Source of the DNA: an uncultured Bacteroidota bacterium
Lineage (GTDB): Bacteria > Bacteroidota > Bacteroidia > Chitinophagales > Chitinophagaceae
DNA: 7,319 bases
Reading direction: 5' to 3'
NCBI GenBank assembly: GCA_903912405.1
Contig: CAIWHF010000016.1
Span: 1 to 7,319, forward strand
Made by a program: the position numbers and the translations under genes. Numbering within the stretch: the stretch's first letter is position 1; each line of letters opens with the position of its first letter. This document shows positions 1 to 6,947 of this stretch, piece after piece. The notes beneath the pieces were generated by a model. It was not told the DNA's origin, did no database searches, and worked only from the letters and a program-made list of their open reading frames with translations.

Positions 1-20
1 ACAAATCTTTGATTTATTAG

Positions 21-28
21 TATTTTTG
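21..28 (+). promoter_or_regulatory. Possible Bacteroidota -7 promoter box for the methyltransferase gene
   Basis: The octamer TATTTTTG fits the Bacteroidota sigma-ABfr -7 consensus TAnnTTTG. It would place transcription start near 33-35, giving a leader of about ten bases before the ATG at 44. The matching -33 element would lie just outside the left edge, so only half the promoter can be judged. In DNA this AT-rich such octamers arise easily by chance, hence the low confidence. Confidence 0.2.
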
Positions 29-43
29 AGCAAATCTAAGGCC

Positions 44-568
44 ATGTTTGAAAAGAAATCAATGACGGAATTAAATAGAGTATCAAAAGATGCATATGCT
101 CATCATATTGAAAATGATATTATTCTAATTCTAGATGATGTGAGAAGCATGCACAATGTTGGCAGTGCTTTTAGAACTGCAGACGGATTTGGTATTAAAG
201 CTATTTACCTTGTAGGTTTTACACCTACCCCGCCGCATAGAGATATTCATAAAACAGCCTTGGGCGCAACAGAAACAGTTCCTTGGAAACATTTTGAAAC
301 AATTGAGGCTGCAATGCAAGCGGCAAAAGTGGAGCAATTTAAAATTATTGCAGTTGAACAGACTCATAACAGCACCGACTTGAATACATATACCTACAAG
401 CAAGAAAAAATAGCCTTGGTATTTGGCAATGAAGTAGCTGGTGTTAGCGATGCAGCCTTAAATCAAGCGAGTGCCTGTATAGAAATACCACAATATGGTT
501 CTAAACATTCCTTTAATATATCTGTGAGCATTGGAATTGTATTATGGGAAATGTTGCGTAATAATTAA
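44..568 (+). CDS. TrmH/SpoU-family RNA 2'-O-methyltransferase
   Basis: This is a 174-residue SPOUT-superfamily enzyme expected to move a methyl group from S-adenosylmethionine to a ribose 2'-OH in tRNA or rRNA in the cytoplasm. All three SpoU motifs are present. Motif 1 is NVGSAFRTAD, with Asn38 and the probable catalytic Arg44. Motif 2 is LVFGNEVAGVSD, near residues 125-136. Motif 3 lies near 146-165 (IEIPQYGSKHS followed by FNISVSIGIV) and would form the trefoil-knot cofactor site. The stretch HKTALGATE near 69-77 is also typical. The protein is only the catalytic core: it lacks the N-terminal L30e-like domain of larger members, so the substrate (tRNA Gm18 or another site) cannot be assigned. 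I chose the ATG at 44 because related proteins, as I recall them, begin M-x-K-x-x-M-x-E-L-x-R; a TTG at 26 and an ATG at 62 are alternatives. The gene converges on, and overlaps by four bases, the protease gene. Confidence 0.9.
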   Translation: MFEKKSMTELNRVSKDAYAHHIENDIILILDDVRSMHNVGSAFRTADGFGIKAIYLVGFTPTPPHRDIHKTALGATETVPWKHFETIEAAMQAAKVEQFKIIAVEQTHNSTDLNTYTYKQEKIALVFGNEVAGVSDAALNQASACIEIPQYGSKHSFNISVSIGIVLWEMLRNN

Positions 569-3500
569 TGTAATAGCAATTTAGTACTTTGATTAAAAGC
601 ACCTGACGTTATTAAAACAGTGTATAATCCTGCGCTATAGGTGCGTAAATCAATTGAATATAAATTAGTAAGTTGATTTCTGGAAACTCGATCTTGAAAT
701 ACTACTTGTCCAATTGCGTTGATTATAGTAATAGAACAGACTTCTTTAAAGGCCAAAAACCTTAGGTTCACTCCTTTACTTGGTGTTGTTGGATTTGGAA
801 AAACAAATACCGATGCTTCAGGACTTAAGGAATTGACTTGAACGCTATCCAACGTGCTGGTATCACTATTTCCATTTTCATATGCTGCTACTACTCTATA
901 ATAAACTTGTTGATATTTAACAAAACTACAAGAATCGAAATACGTATTTTGATTGATTGCTATAGCATCTTGTAAGGTCTCATAGCTGTAACCCATATCT
1001 ATAGATCGTTGCACTATGTAATTTTTAACTACATTACGAGTCGAACAATCCCATTGAACAGAAGACTTAGTTAACGATGATAATATAGCATTACAAGTAA
1101 AAGAAGTACTATCTGTAAGTCCTAATTGACTAGAACAGCCACCATCATGAATCCAAACTTCGCCATAATGCTGCATTGGCACCTGAACATAATAACCACT
1201 ATCATAAGGCACCCAAGATAATTGTGAATAAGGCTTATATGTATAACCTGATGCCACATTATCATTCAAACTTGCATTTTCAGTTGAGCTAAAACTAGGT
1301 GCATCATAGACACTAACACCCATCGTATAAATAGACGTAGGCTTACATGAAAAATTAACTGTGGTATCCTTAAGCAATGTTACAAAATCACTATCCCTAA
1401 CATATAAATTAGCTAGCATAGAATCATTATTATTTAATCCCGCATTGAATAAAAAGCTACTAGGTAAGAAATACTGCTTGTAATTATTTTGTATTACAGA
1501 TTGATGATAAGCACTAGCCGTAATACTAGTAGCTATTGGTTGAAATAAATTTAGGGAACTAAATACTTGATTTTGATCTGTGAATACTAAGGGATTTGTT
1601 GAAATTGATTTTGTAATAGTTATTGCATTCTGAACATTTTTAATAGCATTTATTTTGTCGAAAATATGAATGTCATCAATGGCCAATCCTTCTAGTGTAT
1701 AACCTTCATCCGATGAAAACACCATTCTCAAATGCAAAGACGAAGCTATAGGCAAATCTATAGATGCTACTTTCCATCTAAAATCACCTTCTATATTAAA
1801 TAAAGCAAATGGTTTTTGATACCAATTAAAACCGGTGCTATCGCTGCCTAATTTTAACCAATCAATAGCATTAGTTGAATACTCTAACCAAGCACCATCG
1901 CACAACTGCGATCCACAATTTTCAATATCATTCAACATACTAAAACTTAGCATTGGATGTTGTAAGGTACTTGTATTGAAAAACGGAAATTGCAAATAGC
2001 TGTATTCACTATTATTATAAAAACCATTCAAATTGGTTTTCCATGCTTTTCTTCCGCTAGCAGCAAGCGGTATATCTGATGAGTTAATTGTACCATATTG
2101 CCAAGAAACAGCAGTTCCATGAGCGTAATAATTACCAAAATCTTTTTCAAAATTTTCTAAATAGGGAAAAGAAGCTATTAATGGCTGATGAATAAAAGTA
2201 TAATTTAAAATGCTATCATTTAAATGATAAGAATCTCCATTAGCTTCTACCCAAACATTTAAAGTATGTGCTCCAAGCTTACTACAATCTAGTAGTTTTG
2301 ACAAAGCAATAAGCATTGGTACTCGAGCTGGACAATTAATAACGGAATCTTTATAGGTTGGTCCACCATCTAAATTATAGTACACAAATACTTTGGGTAA
2401 AGGATTAGGTGATTCATTCTTGATTTCAACAGCAATAGATTGATTTGCACTTAAATTTGAAGCGAACTTTTTAGGATTACTAATTTTTGTCAATTGCACA
2501 TCATTGGTTACTGTATAAATCTTAAAATTATCGAGTACTAATCCACTACCTAATTGTTTACCTGCAATAGAACTCAAACCAAGTTGATCGATCTTAATCT
2601 GCAAACTACTTGAGAATCCAGCTGCACTTAAAGCCGACAAAGAAAAGGAAGGCGATTTATGCACAACACCCGGTAATAGATTAGAATCAGAAGTGTAAAG
2701 GCGTTCGTAATTAATTGTATCAATTGCTCTTGCAAAAACAGAGAAATTGTTTTTCGAAGTGAACTTACTTGGTGCGTAATAATCAAAATCAAAACGATAT
2801 TCTTGATTTATAAATGCAGTGCAATTGAAAGTAGCCTGCAGGGTATTTTTAATGAATGAATTGACACTATATTGAGCATCTAAGTGCATGCTTCTCGATC
2901 CTTCAATTAGTAAACTATCATTAATGAAAGTACATAGTTGCCCTTCATTAGCAGTAGTTTCGAAATCGAATCGTTCATTTGAGGACAAAGCATAGTGAGT
3001 ACCTAATAATCTATAGCTTGCTGTAGTTTCAAAATCTTCATTAAATGGTAGTAGGATTGGATTATTTTGAATTTGTCTTAAAACAATAGTTAAGGTGTCA
3101 TTTTGGGGCACAGCATCTATAGCAGCTGTATTAGTAATTGCTACACGCAACGAATGACTACCAATAGTTTGGAGACCAACAATTGGAATGGAAAGCAACA
3201 AGGTGTCTCCAGTGAACACTGTTTGTTGAATAGAATTTACTTGCCAATTAGCATTATCTACCTTATAAGAAATTTTGAAATTATTAAGCGGTGTTAAGGC
3301 TCTATTTTGGATGCTAAATCGTACTAGTTGATTAGCACGAAATTCACTATTTGTTGCTACCCTTCCAATAATAGGACTCATAAAATGATGCATAGCTATA
3401 TCATTCTTATTAAAGCCTATACAATTTCCAAAATTGGGTTTCACTTTTATGGCGGCTGATCGATATGCTTCTTTATCAAAAAAAGTGGGCACTACAGCAA

Positions 3501-5805
3501 TATAATAAGTACTATCTGTAGACAAACCATTCAATTCAAAGTTAGTTTGATTAGTACTATCTATAACTTTTAACACCCCTTGTTGAAGTAATAATATTTT
3601 GTATTGAGTTGCAGATGAAATGGCATTCCACTTCATTTTAATAGAACCTGGACATTGATTCGAATCCAGTGTTACCTGAAGTCTAGAATGAATAAGAAAA
3701 GTATCTGATGTTGCTAATACAATGTTAGTAGAATTTAAAATTCTTAGAAAAACATGATCATTGTTAATTGCTGGCGTTCTCCAATTATAGGCATATTGTA
3801 AAACATCTACATTAGAATCAATGGTAGTCCATGTTTGTTTATAATCTGTAGAATATTGAATTTTTATTTTTTGCTGATTATTCAAATCTCCATCCCAATA
3901 AATATAAACATTAGTATCGGCTAATAATGGTGCATTTTTATATGGGAACGTGAAGGCAATTTGATTATAGGAAAACTGATAAGTTAAAGAATAAGCCTGT
4001 TTTGAAGATAACATAGCACTGGTATTAACGGAGGCTGTGTAATTTCCTGGAACAGGATTCTCGATTACAACTTGCTCTACATTATTCAAATGATCAATTC
4101 CCGGTTGCGCTAATTGTTGTTCCAACCCGTTATTAGGATTGAGTATTAACGGTAAGTATGTTGTAGCTGTTGGTGAAAGAACTTTTAAATTCAAATCATT
4201 AGCTAATGCTATAGGGGCTAAAGAAGATTTTAAAGTGTCGTTCCAGCAAATAAGCACTTTCAATTTAGCAACACCAGCAGGAACAAAGATTGAATGATTA
4301 TGTGTTGTATATTTATTTAATACCGCTTGAACATAGCGATTGCTATCTAAACCGACTAAGGCTCTTTTTACATTCAACAAACCAAATCCAAAAACAAAGT
4401 CGGGTCCCTTATTGCCAATATCTGTAGCACTATTTAAAACAAGCGCTTTCAATAAATCACTTTTTGGCAACTTGTTTGAAAATAGTTGTTTGTAGCGTTG
4501 GGTTATAAGTGCTAATCCTCCAGCTACTTGAGGACAAGCCATACTGGTGCCCGATGCTTGTAAGTAATTATCTGTGGGTATTGAAGAAAAAACATCTTGA
4601 CCAACAGCTGTAATTTCAGGTTTGATTCTACCATCTCTAGTTGGCCCTTTAGACGATAACCAAAAATGATAATTTGATGCATTGACCCCAGCAACTACCA
4701 GTGGATTTTTTGCGGATTGATAAGAACCTTGCACCGTTCCAAAACCATTTGAATAAGGTGTACAATTTAGATTGGCATCATTACCAGCAGCAAAAACATG
4801 TATCACATCGGGATAGGTAATGGTCATTTCATCTAACCAATACGAATACAAATCATATAATCCAGCATAGGTACAATTCCCTACTCGAGCACTATAGGAA
4901 TTATTAGTTATAGACATGCCGTGCGTTTGACGCATTAATGCTGTTTGATTCCAAACATTTGAAAAATTATGCGCAATACCTGTTGCATTAGGTGCCATTC
5001 CCATGCCTTCTTGAAATAAAGTGCCATTGCCCAAAATAGTACCGGTAACATGTTGACCATGATTAGCAATTGGAAACGTATTATAATTGATTATTCTATT
5101 TTTAGTATCTGCATGATACATTCCAGAAGCATTATCACCAATTCCAATAGTTACACCCGAACCATCTAAAGCATTAATAGTATTATTATAGCTAATTCCA
5201 ATTGCCTGTAAATTTGTTTTCTCTGTATAGTTTAGAATTCTATCTTGAGCAGCTAACTGTACTTGTACTATAAAATTATAGCCGACAATGATTTTAATTT
5301 TATCCAATGGCAAACTACATTCAAACAAATTATCCGTAAGAAATTGAATATTCGTAAGGCCTATATTTTGAAGCGCTGACTGAATGACACCAAGATTAAC
5401 AGCGGAAACAAATTTTATAAGTAGTTTTTCGCTTTGTTTACTTCCTGATGCATATAAATCGTCCGAAGTTTTTAGCTGAGGAGTATAGATAGCCGTTGAT
5501 ATATTAAATGAATTCAAGAATGAATCTACATAAATAGTACGATCAACATATACAATAAATATGCGATCACTAAACTGCTCTACTATCTGAAGTCCTTTTT
5601 CTATAAAAAGAGACTTGTTTAAATTATCAACGGCTTGATTAAATTTTAAAATATAAAGCGAATGTGATGAAAAACTATCTTTATACAAAACTGGATGTAA
5701 ATCGAGTTTATGCTGATTGATGACGACATAAGAAGTAGCTGCTAAAACCGTAAAAGTTGATAAGCAACAAATTAAAAAAGCCAAAAAAAAGTGCTGTAAA
5801 CGCAT
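565..5805 (-). CDS. Secreted S8 (subtilisin/KP-43-like) serine protease, T9SS type A sorting domain
   Basis: This 1746-residue protein is predicted to be a cell-surface or released endopeptidase. A signal peptide (1-22/23, cut near VLA-A) is followed by a two-part propeptide (about 48-190). The peptidase S8 domain spans about 212-480, with Asp224 (GIGDNASG), His249 (NHGQHVTGT), oxyanion Asn342 (AAGN) and nucleophile Ser421 (GTSMACPQVAG). Cys311 and Cys348 may pair. A KP-43-like beta-barrel (about 500-612; NDLNL and NNVEQVVIENP) follows, then a beta-sandwich, an Fn3-like domain (about 707-790), two copies of an Ig-like plus jelly-roll module (about 803-1100 and 1101-1390), a further beta domain and a second Fn3-like domain (about 1573-1660). 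The C-terminal sorting domain (about 1665-1746) has PNP at 1670-1672, an INAIGQVV strand, YSAGLYTV and a final TKLLL strand; T9SS normally removes it on export. The start is an ATG 16 bases after the previous stop. The triad is complete, so activity is likely; the substrate is unknown. Confidence 0.93.
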   Translation of the reverse strand: MRLQHFFLAFLICCLSTFTVLAATSYVVINQHKLDLHPVLYKDSFSSHSLYILKFNQAVDNLNKSLFIEKGLQIVEQFSDRIFIVYVDRTIYVDSFLNSFNISTAIYTPQLKTSDDLYASGSKQSEKLLIKFVSAVNLGVIQSALQNIGLTNIQFLTDNLFECSLPLDKIKIIVGYNFIVQVQLAAQDRILNYTEKTNLQAIGISYNNTINALDGSGVTIGIGDNASGMYHADTKNRIINYNTFPIANHGQHVTGTILGNGTLFQEGMGMAPNATGIAHNFSNVWNQTALMRQTHGMSITNNSYSARVGNCTYAGLYDLYSYWLDEMTITYPDVIHVFAAGNDANLNCTPYSNGFGTVQGSYQSAKNPLVVAGVNASNYHFWLSSKGPTRDGRIKPEITAVGQDVFSSIPTDNYLQASGTSMACPQVAGGLALITQRYKQLFSNKLPKSDLLKALVLNSATDIGNKGPDFVFGFGLLNVKRALVGLDSNRYVQAVLNKYTTHNHSIFVPAGVAKLKVLICWNDTLKSSLAPIALANDLNLKVLSPTATTYLPLILNPNNGLEQQLAQPGIDHLNNVEQVVIENPVPGNYTASVNTSAMLSSKQAYSLTYQFSYNQIAFTFPYKNAPLLADTNVYIYWDGDLNNQQKIKIQYSTDYKQTWTTIDSNVDVLQYAYNWRTPAINNDHVFLRILNSTNIVLATSDTFLIHSRLQVTLDSNQCPGSIKMKWNAISSATQYKILLLQQGVLKVIDSTNQTNFELNGLSTDSTYYIAVVPTFFDKEAYRSAAIKVKPNFGNCIGFNKNDIAMHHFMSPIIGRVATNSEFRANQLVRFSIQNRALTPLNNFKISYKVDNANWQVNSIQQTVFTGDTLLLSIPIVGLQTIGSHSLRVAITNTAAIDAVPQNDTLTIVLRQIQNNPILLPFNEDFETTASYRLLGTHYALSSNERFDFETTANEGQLCTFINDSLLIEGSRSMHLDAQYSVNSFIKNTLQATFNCTAFINQEYRFDFDYYAPSKFTSKNNFSVFARAIDTINYERLYTSDSNLLPGVVHKSPSFSLSALSAAGFSSSLQIKIDQLGLSSIAGKQLGSGLVLDNFKIYTVTNDVQLTKISNPKKFASNLSANQSIAVEIKNESPNPLPKVFVYYNLDGGPTYKDSVINCPARVPMLIALSKLLDCSKLGAHTLNVWVEANGDSYHLNDSILNYTFIHQPLIASFPYLENFEKDFGNYYAHGTAVSWQYGTINSSDIPLAASGRKAWKTNLNGFYNNSEYSYLQFPFFNTSTLQHPMLSFSMLNDIENCGSQLCDGAWLEYSTNAIDWLKLGSDSTGFNWYQKPFALFNIEGDFRWKVASIDLPIASSLHLRMVFSSDEGYTLEGLAIDDIHIFDKINAIKNVQNAITITKSISTNPLVFTDQNQVFSSLNLFQPIATSITASAYHQSVIQNNYKQYFLPSSFLFNAGLNNNDSMLANLYVRDSDFVTLLKDTTVNFSCKPTSIYTMGVSVYDAPSFSSTENASLNDNVASGYTYKPYSQLSWVPYDSGYYVQVPMQHYGEVWIHDGGCSSQLGLTDSTSFTCNAILSSLTKSSVQWDCSTRNVVKNYIVQRSIDMGYSYETLQDAIAINQNTYFDSCSFVKYQQVYYRVVAAYENGNSDTSTLDSVQVNSLSPEASVFVFPNPTTPSKGVNLRFLAFKEVCSITIINAIGQVVFQDRVSRNQLTNLYSIDLRTYSAGLYTVLITSGAFNQSTKLLLH

Positions 5806-5821
5806 ACATTCAGTTTAAAAG

Positions 5822-6472
5822 CTATTTACGAAGCGATTTACAAAATAATTTATACCCAATATAAAAGTTAAAATCAAAAGCAGTTGCACTATTCGCACTC
5901 CCAAAACCAGCAATATAAGCAGGAGGCAATTCGCTAAATTGTGTATGGTTCAACATGAATTTCCATCGTAAGGTCCATCCTGCAGTAATAGTTGGCAAAA
6001 CATCCACTTTAATACCGCCTAATAATTCAAACCAAGGTGCAAAAAAAGAGGCTGATGGCACTACTCCATTGGTTGAGCCCCAAAAGGAATTTATTGTTTT
6101 ATAATAGCCTTCTGATCTATTTATTGAAGATGCTGCCAATCTAAGACCTACAAATGCAATATCTAAGTCCTTATTATTAACGGGTAGTAATAAACTTTTA
6201 TCTAAGCCTATTTTAATAAAACTATTACTTGTTGAATAGTTCAATAAGGAATTATCAACAGATGAAGAGCCATATCCAAATTCAAAAGTATAATACGTAT
6301 CCTTTTTCAACAATGCATCAACAGCAAATTGAATGTCCTTATTAGCTGAGCTTGTATTGACTATTAGCTTAGCAATATCAGCAGATACGCGTACTTGTTT
6401 CACACTGTCTTGAGCCAATGCAGTTGATGCGAATAACGCTAAAAACAATACTCTAATAAAATAGTTTAACAT
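5822..6472 (-). CDS. DUF6048-like predicted outer-membrane beta-barrel protein
   Basis: This is a 216-residue exported protein of unknown function. Residues 1-20 form a clean signal peptide ending ALA, with cleavage before Gln21, and no lipobox. The mature part is built of alternating hydrophobic/polar strands, for example YYTFEFGYG (60-68), SFIKIGLDKSLL (84-95) and DIAFVGLRLAAS (104-115), as in small outer-membrane barrels. The region 147-174, with WFELLGGIKVDV followed by AGWTLRWKFML, then PPAYIAGFG (183-191) and the last strand FDFNFYIGYKLF (199-210), matches my memory of the Bacteroidota family DUF6048. That family usually sits beside a DUF6452 lipoprotein gene, as here. Its start overlaps the preceding gene by 20 bases, which suggests translational coupling; the ATG is the only start that gives the signal peptide. 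No Shine-Dalgarno sequence is visible. The last six residues (CKSLRK) after the terminal strand are unusual for a barrel. The family assignment is from recall, without a search. Confidence 0.75.
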   Translation of the reverse strand: MLNYFIRVLFLALFASTALAQDSVKQVRVSADIAKLIVNTSSANKDIQFAVDALLKKDTYYTFEFGYGSSSVDNSLLNYSTSNSFIKIGLDKSLLLPVNNKDLDIAFVGLRLAASSINRSEGYYKTINSFWGSTNGVVPSASFFAPWFELLGGIKVDVLPTITAGWTLRWKFMLNHTQFSELPPAYIAGFGSANSATAFDFNFYIGYKLFCKSLRK

Positions 6473-6947
6473 GTTCTATTGTTGCATTTTCAGTTACATT
6501 GAAGTTATTTATCGATACGGAATCCAAATCATGATGAGTGGAAGCAACTTTATTTATAGTAAAATAATACGTATAACCACACGCTACCGAAACAAAATGC
6601 AAAGAGCGCGAATAATAAAAGACTATTGTATCTGTTGATACTTTTGATGCATCTATTTGAAACATATACTTAGTGGAATCAGCTTTAGGGTTAAGAGTTA
6701 AAGCAAATTTTGAACTATTCTTTTGATTTTGAACCCATGTTTTAATACTGTCGCCAATAACTTTAATCATAGGGTTTGGCAATAAGCTATCTTTATGGGA
6801 GGTATCGGCATATTTATAGGATCCTAATCGTAAAGAAGCATCAATTGGTTGCAAACAAGTATTGGTATCTTGAGAGCAAGAATAAAATGTAAGTAATAGA
6901 AGGAAATAGAAGAAACATTTAGTCAATGGAGGCAACAATTTTATCAA
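6453..6947 (-). CDS. DUF6452-like lipoprotein with TTG start
   Basis: This small protein of unknown function is predicted to be lipid-anchored in the envelope. A hydrophobic run (about 11-22) ends in the lipobox-like FYSC, making Cys24 the lipidated residue. The next residues (SQDTN) carry only one acid, so a surface-export signal is not obvious. Cys31 and Cys123 (VACGYTYYF) resemble the two cysteines I recall in DUF6452, as does the spaced beta pattern DTIVFYYSR (106-114). No ATG or GTG is possible: a stop lies four codons before position 6947, and the only starts before the lipobox are TTG at 6947, 6938, 6935 and 6926. The outermost is given, for 164 residues. TTG at 6926 would give a 17-residue signal segment, and TTG at 6938 follows AAGAGA by nine bases. 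The gene overlaps both neighbours, which points to coupled translation. Five D(S/T)-hydrophobic motifs occur along it. Confidence 0.72.
   Translation of the reverse strand: MIKLLPPLTKCFFYFLLLLTFYSCSQDTNTCLQPIDASLRLGSYKYADTSHKDSLLPNPMIKVIGDSIKTWVQNQKNSSKFALTLNPKADSTKYMFQIDASKVSTDTIVFYYSRSLHFVSVACGYTYYFTINKVASTHHDLDSVSINNFNVTENATIEHVKLFY

Noticed and set aside
131..403. Open frame of 90 codons on the minus strand
   Set aside because: It lies wholly antisense to the well-supported methyltransferase, and its Cys-rich translation resembles no family I know; it is a frame shadow.
565..640. Possible intrinsic terminator at the convergent 3' ends
   Set aside because: I looked for a stem-loop followed by a T-run on either strand and found only AT-rich sequence without a convincing stem.
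3103..3297. Open frame of 64 codons on the plus strand
   Set aside because: It lies antisense within the protease Ig-like module, has no export or domain signal, and is explained by the coding strand.
1100..3530. Repeated 13-mer agtactatctgta at about 1106 and 3508 as a DNA repeat
   Set aside because: Both copies encode parts of separate strands containing TDST; the match is short, does not extend, and looks like codon coincidence.
5761..5805. Lipobox in the protease signal peptide (LICC)
   Set aside because: The cysteines at 13-14 fall inside the hydrophobic core and are preceded by Ile rather than Gly/Ala/Ser; an SPase I cut after VLA fits better and suits a T9SS client.
6284..6291. TACTTTTG on the minus strand, fitting the Bacteroidota -7 box, as an internal promoter for the protease
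   Set aside because: It lies inside the DUF6048-like gene about 480 bases before the protease start, and no -33 element was evident; chance matches are expected in AT-rich DNA.
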